Shown here piece after piece: positions 40,006 through 48,704 of a stretch of DNA of 64,000 nucleotides. The position numbers and the translations under genes are program-made. Origin of the DNA: JAGWRA01 sp963711505 (GTDB lineage: Bacteria > Acidobacteriota > Vicinamibacteria > Vicinamibacterales > CAVVIG01); assembly GCA_963711505.1 (NCBI GenBank), contig CAVQEJ010000003.1, forward strand, positions 1,984,001 through 2,048,000, written 5' to 3'. Position 1 is the stretch's first letter. Every line of letters starts with the position of its first letter. A model generated the notes under the pieces. That model searched no databases, was not told the origin of the DNA, and saw only the letters and a program-made list of their open reading frames with translations.

Positions 40006-40611
40006 ATGAAGGTGGATCGACACATTCAGGCACGCACCCGGACGCAGCGGCTGGTGCGTCTGCTGCAGATCGTCGCCGTCGCCGGCCTCGCGGCCGGCCT
40101 GTCGGGCTGTTCGTACAACCGGTTCGTCGGTCAGGAGGAGGCGATCAAGGCGCAGTGGGCGCAGGTGCAGAACCAGCTCCAGCGCCGCAACGATCTCATC
40201 CCGAACCTCGTGGCCACCGTCAAGGGCTACGCCTCGCACGAGACCGAGGTCTTCGAAGCCGTCGCGAACTCGCGCGCGAAGCTGGCCGGAGCCCAGACGC
40301 CGGCCGACACGATCGCCGCCGCGAACCAGCAGACCGGGGCCCTGTCGCGCCTGCTGGCCATCGCCGAGAACTACCCGCAGCTCAAGGCCAACGAGCAGTT
40401 CAACCGGCTGATGGACGAGCTGTCGGGCACCGAGAACCGGATCGCCGTGGAACGGATGCGTTACAACGAGCGGGTGCAGGAGTACAACACGCTCCGCCGG
40501 CAGTTCCCGTCGAACATCACGGCGAAGATGTTCGGCTTCAAGGAATATCCCTTCTTCGAGGCCCCGAAGGACGCGCAGAAGGTGCCGACCGTCAGCTTCG
40601 GCAAGCAATAG
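40006..40611 (+). CDS. lemA: LemA-family lipoprotein
   Basis: 201 residues from ATG 40006, with GGGAGG immediately upstream (ATG 39979 is an alternative). A lipoprotein signal ends LAAGLSGCSYN, giving an acylated Cys at the outer face of a membrane. The LemA core follows: 'EEAIKAQWAQVQNQLQRRNDLIPNLVATVKGY', 'ENYPQLKANEQFNRLMDELSGTENRIAVERMRYN' and 'FPSNITAKMFGFKEYPFF'. Long antiparallel helices, function not settled. The 3' end 'KDAQKVPTVSFGK' is duplicated 188 nt downstream on the far side of a repeat. Confidence 0.9.
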   Translation: MKVDRHIQARTRTQRLVRLLQIVAVAGLAAGLSGCSYNRFVGQEEAIKAQWAQVQNQLQRRNDLIPNLVATVKGYASHETEVFEAVANSRAKLAGAQTPADTIAAANQQTGALSRLLAIAENYPQLKANEQFNRLMDELSGTENRIAVERMRYNERVQEYNTLRRQFPSNITAKMFGFKEYPFFEAPKDAQKVPTVSFGKQ

Positions 40612-40799
40612 TCACCGGCGCGACCCGCACGTTCTCTCAGAAGAGACTCCGGGCGCAGCCCGGCGGCGCGCACAGCGCGCCCGCGAGCGGAACGGAGCGA
40701 GCCGCTGCGCGAGCGAGTGAAGCGAGCCGGGGTCGGGGCAGAGCCCGGCTAAGGAAGGACGCGCAGAAGGTGCCGACCGTCAGCTTCGGCAAGAAGTAG
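40566..40799 (+). repeat. Repeat insertion flanked by a 40-bp direct duplication of the lemA 3' end
   Basis: Bases 40566-40605 and 40754-40793 are identical over 40 bp and encode the last lemA codons; each is followed by a stop (CAATAG and AAGTAG). The 148 bp between begins after the first copy and holds the GAGCGGAACGGAGCGAGC and GCGAGCGAGTGAAGCGAGCC element plus a GGGCGCAGCCC hairpin. The arrangement looks like an insertion that rebuilt the end of its target gene, or a tandem duplication later invaded. Confidence 0.8.
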
Positions 40800-40809
40800 A
40801 GGAGACTAG

Positions 40810-41316
40810 ATGGCAATCAAGGATGGACTGCTGCCCGAGTTCGATCACGAGATGGCGACGACCCGGCGCGTGCTCGAGCGCGTGCCCGACGACAAGCGCA
40901 GCTGGAAGCCCCATCCGAAGTCGATGACGATGGGTGAACTGGCGAACCACGTGTCCGACGTGGCGCACTGGACCGAGGCGATCCTCAACCAGACGGAGTT
41001 CGACATGGCGACGGCGCCGAGGCCCGATCCCGCGAGCCGGCCTCAGAACGCCGCCGCGATGCTCGCCCACTTCGACGGCCTCGTGAAGTCGGCCCGCGCG
41101 ATCCTCGGCTCGAAGACCGACGCCGATTACATGGCGAACTGGGCGCTGAAGAACAACGGCAAGGAGGTCTTCTCCATGCCGCGCGCCGGCACGTTCCGCA
41201 GCTTCGTGATGAACCATATGATCCACCACCGCGGCCAGCTGAGCGTCTACCTGCGCCTGAACGACATCCCCGTGCCGTCGATCTACGGCCCGTCGGCCGA
41301 CGAAGGACAGATGTAG
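40810..41316 (+). CDS. DinB-family four-helix protein
   Basis: 168 residues, ribosome-binding site GAGGAGAC just upstream. DinB/YfiT fold: 'PEFDHEMATTRRVLERVPDDKRSWKPHPKSMTMGELANHV' carries the first metal His, and 'FVMNHMIHHRGQLSVYLRL' carries the HxxxH pair. The three His bind a divalent metal. Family members include thiol-dependent transferases (bacillithiol, mycothiol) and proteins of unknown activity; nothing here tells which. No partner genes. Confidence 0.9.
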   Translation: MAIKDGLLPEFDHEMATTRRVLERVPDDKRSWKPHPKSMTMGELANHVSDVAHWTEAILNQTEFDMATAPRPDPASRPQNAAAMLAHFDGLVKSARAILGSKTDADYMANWALKNNGKEVFSMPRAGTFRSFVMNHMIHHRGQLSVYLRLNDIPVPSIYGPSADEGQM

Positions 41317-41443
41317 CGCGAGAGCGCCTGCGGATTGCGCGAGGCGCTGGAAGAAAGCGAGGCGGAGCCGAGCCGCCGAGCGCGAGCGGCCGGGGGTGGC
41401 GCCCGGCCGCCCCGATATGATGTCGACGCGCGGGCCGCCGGCG
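41317..41443. repeat. Degenerate GAGC-type dispersed repeat between convergent genes
   Basis: 127 bases with GCGAGAGCGCC, GGCGCTGGAAGAAAGCGAGGC, GCCGAGCGCGAGCGGCC and GGGGGTGGCGCCC. It looks like a diverged member of the family at 40650-40752 and 43992-44224, ending in a GC hairpin. Confidence 0.5.
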
Positions 41444-43883
41444 CTACCGTCCCGGCTCCAGCGTGATCCGCTCCTCCGCCGCCGACTCCACCTTCGCCTT
41501 CGAGTACAGCACCGGGAAGTACCGGCCGTTCGCCCACAGCTTGAACAGGTCGCGGTAATGCGGGCTGTCGATGTTGCCCGACTGGCCGGGGTTGTTGATG
41601 CCGACCGAGTCGTCCCAGTTCTCCGTATCCGCGACGATCTTGAACGACCCGCCCGACGTCTGGTTGTCGCCGCCGCCGGTCGCGTCGACCGTGTAGCTGT
41701 CGCCGCCGCGCGGCAGCGGGCCGACGTCCAGCTTCGCACGCGTCTCGGCATTGACGGCCGTGTCGAGCGGATGATGGATCAGCGCGTGATGATAGTGGCC
41801 GAGCTGCCAGTTCGACGGATCCGCCCCGAGCCGCTTCGTCAGATCCTGCACGGCCTCGCCGAGGCTCTTCACCAGCAGCGCGTCCCGGCCCGCGAGCGGA
41901 TCGGCGCCGAACCGGCCGTCGGGTGCCTCGAGCCAGTCGATCGTCTTCTTCAGGCTGATGAAGCCGATGAACGGCCGCGCGGCCGCCGGCACGAACCTCT
42001 CGCGGACGTCCTGCTGCAGGTGGCGCTGCCACATCTCGTAGATGCCGGCCGCGACCGAGTCGCGGTCCAGCGAGTCGTTCCAGCCGAGCAGCGTGTCCCG
42101 CGCCTTCGCCGTGGCCGCATCGGCGATCGGGATGTTCTTCAGCAGCGGCACCAGGCTGCGGGCCGGCAGGGACAGCACGCTGTTCTGCAGCTCGATCATG
42201 TCGGCGACGCTGAAGATGCGGCCCGATCCGAGGAACTCGGCGATGCGCGACGCCCGGTACGGATCGGCCCACGTGTAGTGGAGCGCCTCCGGGTACGGAT
42301 AATCGGGCGGCATCAGGTAGTTGTTCGACGTGTTCCAGAACCCCTTCGCCGGGTTCACGACGTGCGGCAGCGCCTTGATCGGCAGGTAGCCGTCCCACTC
42401 GTAGCGCCCGTCACCCGGCACGGGCACCAGCCCGCTCCAGTTCCGGCGCAGCGGCTCCACGCCGACCGCCTGATAGCCGATCGTGCCGTCGACGCCGGCC
42501 CAGACCATGTTCTCCGCCGGAATCCGGCTGTAGCTGCAGGCCTCGCGAAACTCCTCCCAGTTGTGCGCCTGGTCCATCCGCAGGCTCGCGAGGTAGGGCG
42601 CCGAGCCGATGTCCAGCCAGGCCGCGCGCACCGCGTACGCCTTGTGGTGCGCCGTGTCCTCGTACACGACCGGCCCGTGCCGCGTGTACTTCAGATCCGC
42701 CTCCACCGGCGCCTGCCCCTTCACCGGGATCGTCGTCTTGATGACGCGCATCGTCTCCCAGCCGCCGCGGTACCTGGTACTGCAGCGGATTCGCCGGATT
42801 CGTGTCGTAGACGTACAGGTCCTCGCTGTCGTTGCCGAAGACCGTCAGCCCCCACGCGCCGTATGCGTTGTGGCCGATCGACACGCCCGGCAGCACCGGC
42901 TCGCCGGCGCCGATGACGTTCCACCCGGGCGCGACCAGGTGCACCCAGTAGCGGAGCGACGGCGACTCCTGCACCCGATGCGGATCGTTCGCCATGATCG
43001 GGAAGTGGCTCTGCGTCAGCCGGCCGCTGACCACCCAGTCGTTCGACCCGATGTCCTCCCGCCGCAGGCTGAGATCGACGGCCGAGGGCGACACCGTCCA
43101 CCGCCGGAGATCGGCCATCGCCTCCGGCGCCCCGCGCCAGGGCGCGGCAATCTCGGCGGGCGTGTAGTGAATCGGCCGCCGGAAGGCGTTGTACACGTCG
43201 AGGATCCGGCTCGACAGCAGCGACAGGTCGATCGCCGGGTCGGGCTTCAGGTCGGGATTCGCCGGCTGGAAGTACGACAGGTCCTTCACCTTGTCGACCC
43301 CGAGCACGCGGATCGCCTGCGCGTAGTTCAGCTCCTGGTTGATGTTCGCGAGCAGGCCGTTGAACCGCGAGACGATCACGGCCGGCGTCCACCGGCCCGG
43401 CTTGAAGCCGAGCATCCTGAACTCGACGGGCAGCAGCGACGGGTCCTTCTCCGTCTGCGCGATCCAGGCGTTCACGCCGTCGACGTAGGCCTGCACGATG
43501 GCCTTGCCGTGCGGGTGGTAGTAGTTCAGCTCCTCATCCAGGTCGCCGCGGAACATGAACAGCCGCGCGCCGATGTCGCGCTGCAGCTCGCGCGGGCCGA
43601 GGACCTCGGCGACGGTGCCGGTGGCCTGACGCCGCCACATCTCGAACTGGAACAGCCGGTCGCGGGCGGCGTTGTAGCCCTGGGCGAAGAACAGGTCGTG
43701 CTCGTTCTTCGCGTAGATGTGGGCGATACCCCAGCGATCCTTGATGATCTGGACCGGCTGTTCGAGGCCGGCCACTTTCAGCGTCGTGGTGGCGGGAGCG
43801 GCCGGCGCCTGCGCCGCAGGAGCCGCGACCGGCACCAGCAGCAGCGCGACCAGTCCGACGAGCCGACGAAGGGGACGCGACAT
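41444..43883 (-). CDS. Penicillin acylase family (Ntn-hydrolase) protein; frameshifted as read
   Basis: ATG 43883 follows AAAGGATC and opens a signal peptide (MSRPLRRLVGLVALLLVPVAAPAAQ). The alpha-chain region has 'WGIAHIYAKNEHDLFFAQGYNAARDRLFQFEMWRR'. The processed beta chain would start at the Ser of 'IGSNDWVVSG', the nucleophile of the N-terminal nucleophile fold, followed by 'NDPHRVQESPSLRYWVHLV'. The frame changes near 42774, where CAGGTACCGC would read CAGTACCGC and join 'LQYQ' to 'YRGGWETM'. It ends 'ERITLEPGR'. About 812 residues. Exported amidase, possibly on acylated homoserine lactones, beta-lactams or other amides. Cannot be resolved from sequence. Confidence 0.87.
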
Positions 43884-43991
43884 GAGCGGATCCTTTCGAT
43901 GAAGAGGGCGGTTCGCAGCGAACCTTACTTCGCGCGCGCATATAATCCAAGCAACTTTGTGCCGCGTTGGAGCCGGGAAGCGAGCCCCACA

Positions 43992-44224
43992 GCGTAACGG
44001 CCCGCACCGCGGGCCCGCCCCTCGACACACTCGGGGCGCCCTGAGCAGAGTCGAAGGGCGCGAGCGGAACGGAGCGAGCCGGACGAGGCGAGCGAGTGAA
44101 GCGAGCCGGGGCCCGGGGCGGAGCCCCGCAGCGTAACGGCCCGCACCGCGGGCCCGCGAGCGGAACGGAGCGAGCCGGAAGACGCGAGCGAGTGAAGCGA
44201 GCCGGGGCTCGGGGCGGAGCCCCG
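43992..44224 (+). repeat. Two tandem copies of the GAGCGGAACGGAGCGAGC element, ending at the RluA start
   Basis: Copy 1 runs about 43992-44128 and copy 2 about 44131-44224. Each opens GCGTAACGGCCCGCACCGCG, carries GAGCGGAACGGAGCGAGCC and GCGAGCGAGTGAAGCGAGCC, and closes with a hairpin such as GGGGCTC...GAGCCCC. Copy 1 also contains a different REP-like piece, TCGACACACTCGGGGCGCCC. The last hairpin ends 1 nt before the ATG at 44226 and contains the only GGAG available as a ribosome-binding site. The 342-base gap holds no gene. Confidence 0.8.
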
Positions 44225-44225
44225 A

Positions 44226-45242
44226 ATGAAGATGACACGCTGGACTGTGACGGAAACCGACACCGGGACACGGCTCGACGCCTGGCTCGCGAAGCGGCCG
44301 GAGATCGGCTCGCGCGGCCGGGCCACGGCCTGGCTCGAGCGCGGCAAGGTGTTCCTGAACGGCACCGCCGCCGCGTATGCCGACGCCGGGCGGCGCCTGC
44401 AGGCCGGTGATGAGGTGCGGCTCTGGGTCGATCGCCCCGGCACCAGCTCTCCGGCGCGGCGCGACCTCCACGGCATCCGCGACCAGCTCCACATCGTTCG
44501 CGAAGATCAGGCGATCCTCGTCGCCGACAAGCCGCCCGGCCTGCTCGTGGAGCCGCTGCCGAGCGGCCGCCGCCGGGGCTCCAGCGGTGGGCCGGGACCT
44601 TCGCGAGGGCCGAAGCGTTCCGCGGCGGCGGAGACCGGTACGGAACCGACGCTCCTCGACCTCGTCGCCGACCACCTCAGGGTGGCCGTACGCGTGCGTC
44701 CCCTCGTCGTCCACCGGATCGACCGCGACACGTCCGGACTCGTGCTCTTCGCGAAGACGCCCGCCGCGCAGCAGACGCTGAAGGAACAGTTCGAGCGCCG
44801 GACGCCGGTTCGCGTCTATCTCGCCGTCGTCCACGGCATCGTGACGCCGCCCTCGGGCACGTGGCGCGACCGCCTGGTCTGGGACAAGGAGCACTTCGTG
44901 CAGCGATGCGCGCACCCGCGCGACACGCGCGCGAAGGAGGCGATCGCCCACTACCGCGTACTGGAGCAGTTTCCGGACGCCGCGCTGCTGGAGGTCTCGC
45001 TCGTCACCGGCAAGCGGAACCAGATTCGGGTGCAGGCCGGCCTGCACGGCCACCCGATCGTCGGCGAACGGCTCTATCGATTCGGCATGGATCGGCACGC
45101 GACCCCGGCGTTCGACCGCCAGGCGCTCCACGCCGCCCGCCTCGGCTTCACGCATCCCGTGACCGGGAAGGGTGTGCGCCTGTCGGCGCCACCGCCGGAT
45201 GACCTGCGGACGCTGATTCAGCGGTTGAAACGCCAAGCGTAG
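44226..45242 (+). CDS. RluA-family pseudouridine synthase
   Basis: 338 residues. An S4-like domain occupies the N-terminus ('RLDAWLAKRPEIGSRGRATAWLERGKVFLNG'). The catalytic loop is 'HRIDRDTSGLVLFAKT', with the essential Asp in HRIDRDTSG. 'LLEVSLVTGKRNQIRVQAGLHGHPIVGERLY' is the RluA C-terminal signature. A Gly/Ser/Arg-rich insert (about residues 112-140) separates the two domains and is longer than usual. It isomerises uridine in rRNA or tRNA. The GGAG before the ATG lies inside a repeat hairpin. The YcaO gene starts 16 nt after its stop, so co-transcription is possible. Confidence 0.9.
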   Translation: MKMTRWTVTETDTGTRLDAWLAKRPEIGSRGRATAWLERGKVFLNGTAAAYADAGRRLQAGDEVRLWVDRPGTSSPARRDLHGIRDQLHIVREDQAILVADKPPGLLVEPLPSGRRRGSSGGPGPSRGPKRSAAAETGTEPTLLDLVADHLRVAVRVRPLVVHRIDRDTSGLVLFAKTPAAQQTLKEQFERRTPVRVYLAVVHGIVTPPSGTWRDRLVWDKEHFVQRCAHPRDTRAKEAIAHYRVLEQFPDAALLEVSLVTGKRNQIRVQAGLHGHPIVGERLYRFGMDRHATPAFDRQALHAARLGFTHPVTGKGVRLSAPPPDDLRTLIQRLKRQA

Positions 45243-45258
45243 CGCGCAGGAAGGCCAG

Positions 45259-46756
45259 ATGTACGCGCCACAAATCAAGGAGCATTTCCGCGTTTGCCTA
45301 CACGGTCCGAACCGTCTCGTCCTCGCCACGGACCGCTTCTCCCTTATCTTCAACGGCAGGCTGTTCGTGCGTCTGGCCGACGATCTCGATGGCGCCACTC
45401 CGTTGCACGAGATAGCTCGCCGCTTGAGGCCGCGGTTCCGGATCTCGGACGTGTATGCGGCCATCGCGCTGCTCGAGGCTGAAGGGTGCCTGGCCGAGGG
45501 GCCCGATCACGGGGCGTCCGCGTCGGCCGTCGCACGCCGGCCACGGTCGACCGTTCCCGATCTTCATGAGCTCATTCGCGGGCTAGCGCCCATCGAACTG
45601 TGGGATGGACCGCCGCATCTCTGGTGCGCGGAACACCGGCTCCTGCCGGATGGCTTCCCTCACCACGATCGCAACCGATGGCGCCAAAGCTTCGGGAAGG
45701 GGCTGACGGAGGCGAAGGCACGTGCCGGTGCGATTGGTGAGGCGATCGAACGGTATGGGGCGTGCTTCGGGAGGGCTGCCCACGCGTCTGGCGACGCGCG
45801 GGGAGCTCGGTGACCAGGCGATCGGGGCGGCCGAACATCTCCTGCTCAGCGATGCGCAGGTCCTGGCGGACGACCGGGCGTCATCCAGCGACGGCGTGGC
45901 ACTCGCCCGCTGCCCCGACGATCACACGATTCACTGGACGCCACTCCGGTCCTTGGTCACGGGTCGCACTCGATATCTGCCCACGGCGTGCTGCTACTAC
46001 GGCGCGCCACCCGAACGGGGCATCCGGCCCTGGCACGCCGACTCGAACGGAACCGCGGCAGCCTCGACCGAAGAGGAGGCCATCCTCCGCGGGCTGCTCG
46101 AGCTCATCGAGCGGGACGCCGTAGCCATCTGGTGGTACAACAGCCTGAGCCGCCCGAGGGTGCGGCTCGGCAGCCTTCCGGCAGACGTCACCGGACCGGT
46201 GGCCAGCGCGCTCGAGTCGCTCGGCTGGCGCATCAGCTTGTTCGATCTGACTCACGATCTTCAGGTTCCGGTCTGCGGCGCCGTGGCCACCCGTGACGAC
46301 GCCGGCCGTGATCCGATTGCGGGCTTCGGCGCCCACTGGGATCCTGTGCGGGCCGCGGCCGCCGCGCCTGAACGAGGCCGCACAGGGCGTGGCCGTCCAC
46401 CTCTGCGGAGCCGCCTGCCGCCTTCCGTTCACAGCGCGCCACTCACCCCACCTTCGGCCTGCGCGAGCTCGAGACGGATCCCGGCTGGCCCGCCGGTGGC
46501 GGGCGTTCGGCCGGGGTCTCGAGAAGCACTTCAAACCATCCTCGACGGGCTGGCGCGCCGCGGCTTGGACGTGCTGGTTCTGGATCAAACCCAGCCGCAG
46601 ACCGGCCTGCGGGTCGTGCGGGTCGTCGCTCCGGGATTGCGTCACTTCTGGCCGGCGTTTCGGGCCCGGCCGGCTCTATTCGGTGCCGGTTGCCCTGGGG
46701 TGGCTTCCGCGGCCGCGGCGGGAACGCGACCTCAACGAGGTGCGCTCCTGGTCTGA
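45259..46756 (+). CDS. YcaO-type cyclodehydratase with N-terminal leader-binding-like domain; multiply frameshifted
   Basis: ATG 45259 follows AGGAAGG. The first 85 residues ('FRVCLHGPNRLVLATDRFSLIFNG', 'ISDVYAAIALLEAEGCLAEG') look like a winged-helix precursor-recognition domain. The YcaO domain follows with the ATP motif 'GKGLTEAKARAGAIGEAIERY', then 'EEEAILRGLLELIERDAVAIWWYN' and, late, 'RLYSVPVALGWLPRP'. At least five frame changes (near 45775, 46365, 46455, 46520-46670 and 46743) break the gene. A single added C at 46743 gives 'LNEVPLLV' and the TGA at 46754. YcaO enzymes use ATP to turn Cys, Ser or Thr of a peptide into azolines. The Nif11-type precursors follow directly. Confidence 0.78.
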
Positions 46757-46773
46757 TTTCGATGACTTTTCGG

Positions 46774-46801
46774 TTGCACTCGTGACACTCGAGCCTATAA
46801 T
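46774..46801 (+). promoter_or_regulatory. Strong sigma-70-type promoter for the precursor peptides
   Basis: TTGCAC (46774-46779), a 16-nt spacer and a perfect TATAAT (46796-46801). Transcription would start near 46808, giving a leader of about 35 nt before the ATG at 46843. This would let the precursors be made in excess of the YcaO enzyme. Confidence 0.65.
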
Positions 46802-46842
46802 CAGGCCCTCATCGTTCGTCCATCCTCTCTCGAGGAGGACCC

Positions 46843-47070
46843 ATGCAAGCGAAGGACGCCAAGGCCTTCTTCGAGAAGGTCGAGCGGGATCGCCATCTGC
46901 AGAACCAGTTGACACAGCTGGACGTCACGATCGTCGAGATCGCGAAACAGGCCGGTTACTCGTTTACCTTGCAGGAGCTCCAGGCTCATTTGAAGGACAA
47001 TGTCCGATTGGTGGACATTCACACCGAGACGACGGCCTTCACGATTACCTGTTTCGCACAAGGAGGACCC
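46843..47070 (+). CDS. Nif11-type RiPP precursor peptide, copy 1 (open into copy 2)
   Basis: Preceded by CGAGGAGGACCC. The leader MQAKDAKAFFEKVERDRHLQ, then 'LTQLDVTIVEIAKQAGYSFTLQELQAHLKDN', is a Nif11-type leader: an early AKAFFEKV helix, the IAKxAGYxFTxxEL signature and a Gln/Leu-rich helix. The putative core is 'VDIHTETTAFTITCFAQGG', with one Cys and several Thr that could be cyclised. No stop separates it from copy 2, which has its own ribosome-binding site AAGGAGG inside this frame. Either a stop was lost to an indel or the two peptides are fused. Substrate of the neighbouring YcaO and SagB-like enzymes (inference). Confidence 0.7.
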
Positions 47071-47311
47071 ATGCAAGCGAAGGATGCCAAGGCCTTCTTC
47101 GAAAAGGTCGAGCACGATCGCAACCTGCAAGACCAGTTGACGCAGCTTGATGTCACGATCGTCGAGATCGCGAAACGGGCCGGTTACTCGTTCACCTTGC
47201 AGGAGCTCCAGGCGTACTCTGAAGGACAACTTCCAGTTGGTGGACGTCCAGACCGAGAAGCCATGCTTCTCAGATCACGATCTTCAGCTGATGAGGAGGC
47301 GCGAGCCTTAG
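47071..47311 (+). CDS. Nif11-type RiPP precursor peptide, copy 2; one-base frameshift
   Basis: ATG 47071, ribosome-binding site AAGGAGG. The leader is nearly identical to copy 1 (MQAKDAKAFFEKVEHDRNLQ and IAKRAGYSFTLQELQA). Removing one T near 47218 gives 'YLKDNFQLVDVQTEKPCFSDHDLQLMRRREP' and a TAG at 47309-47311, 79 residues in all. The core differs from copy 1 (one Cys, two Ser-like positions, basic end), the usual pattern of a conserved leader with a variable core. The stop overlaps the stop of the opposite sagB-like gene. Confidence 0.7.
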
Positions 47312-48702
47312 GTTCCGCCGCGGAACCGGCCCAACAGGAACTCGCCGACGGACGTCTCGTCGAGGGTACTGCGTCCCCGCGGCGCGGGCGAAGCGATCCG
47401 CATCCCCCCCGCCGACTGCACAGCCGGCGAGTCCCATCGCGGTCGCCACGAGATAGAAGGTCTGGTAGAGGGCTCCGACGTCCTTGAGAACGGTGGCGTA
47501 CACCATGGATTCGTACCTCCAGGACAGGCGTCGAAAGCGGGCCGCGAGAATCAGCAACACCTGGACGTGCTGCGCGCCCGTGGCGGCAGCCGCTTCGACC
47601 ACCAGCGCCTGGACGTCCGGAGTATCTCCCGCCACCCGCGCGAGTTGATGACGATCGGGCCGGTAGTGCAGCAGCCCCGGCGCGATGTCGTTTCCGCGCG
47701 CGACCGCCACGTACACCTCCAGTTCATAAGCCGCTCCGCCACCTGGATAGACGCGGTTGCTGCCCTGATAGGAGTCGGCGTCCACGAGCCGGCGGAATCC
47801 GAGCCGAGCGATACAGGAACTCCCCGAGCTCGCGGAGGCTAATCGGACGTCTCGCGTCGAACGCACGCCGCGAAACGCGGGCCTCGAGCACCTGTGTGAA
47901 GGGCGGATCGTCGCGTTCCAGGGTCGCCGAATCGGAGCGGGGTAAGTCAATCAGGTCCACGCCACGCTCGGGTGGAACCACGGGTGCGGGCTCGACTTCC
48001 CCCTTGAACCGGAACGTCGCCCCGTACGGATGCACGTGCCGGCCCCGTCGGCTGCGCGCGTGGAACAGCAGGTCGTGGAATTCCCAGTGACGGACGGCGA
48101 TATCACCGTCCTCCGCTGCGACACCGGCGGCATTCACCGCCACGAGCATTCCTGACGCCCACAGCACGGCGGCCGCTTCGCGTACCAAGCCAGCCGGCAC
48201 ATCCGCAAGCGCGCCGACCTCCGCGACCAGAGTTGGCGCCGCGATGCCGCGAACAGGCCGGTCGCGCGGGATCTCCGAGCTCCACGCCGGCGTCATCGGG
48301 TCTCGAGCACGAGGCGAATCTGGCGAAGCATGCAGCGACCGCGGCAGCACGACCCGTCCCGAGGGAACGGGGGACGCCGGATTGAAGACCGTGTCGGTGA
48401 CCAGGGGGAGCGCGGTGAACAGCGTTCTGCCATCCGCACTGAGGCGGTATCCGAGCAGTTGGCGGGCGCCGAGCTCGAACAGGCACGCTTCGGGCTGCAC
48501 GAGCCAACGCCGTCGGTCGCCATCAGGTCCGGCGTAACGACGCGTCGGCGTCAGCAGCGGCGAGACAGCGGATGGCGGCGTGCACACCAGGTCCGGCCGA
48601 CGGGATACGCAGAACGACCCGCCGTCGGACTCCGATGAGGATCTCACCCGGCTCCCCATCCAGCACGGTGACCTCCGGCGCCAGCGAGAGCGTCCACGAC
48701 AT
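47308..48702 (-). CDS. SagB/ThcOx-type FMN dehydrogenase of the RiPP cluster; multiply frameshifted
   Basis: ATG 48702 is 2 nt after the kinase stop (TAATCATG). The N-terminal domain reads MSWTLSLAPEVTVLDGEPGE; then, in another frame, come 'LFELGARQLLGYRLSADGRTLFTALPLV' and 'HWEFHDLLFHARSRRG'. The nitroreductase-like domain has 'YQGSNRVYPGGGAAYELEVYVAV', 'LHYRPDRHQLARV', 'DVGALYQTFYLVATAMGLAGCAVGGGDADRFARAAG' and, after a last frame change near 47375, 'TLDETSVGEFLLGRFRGGT' and TAA at 47308. Those are hallmarks of SagB-type enzymes, which use FMN to oxidise azolines to azoles. Frame changes near 48560, 47800 and 47375. Confidence 0.8.
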
Positions 48703-48704
48703 GA

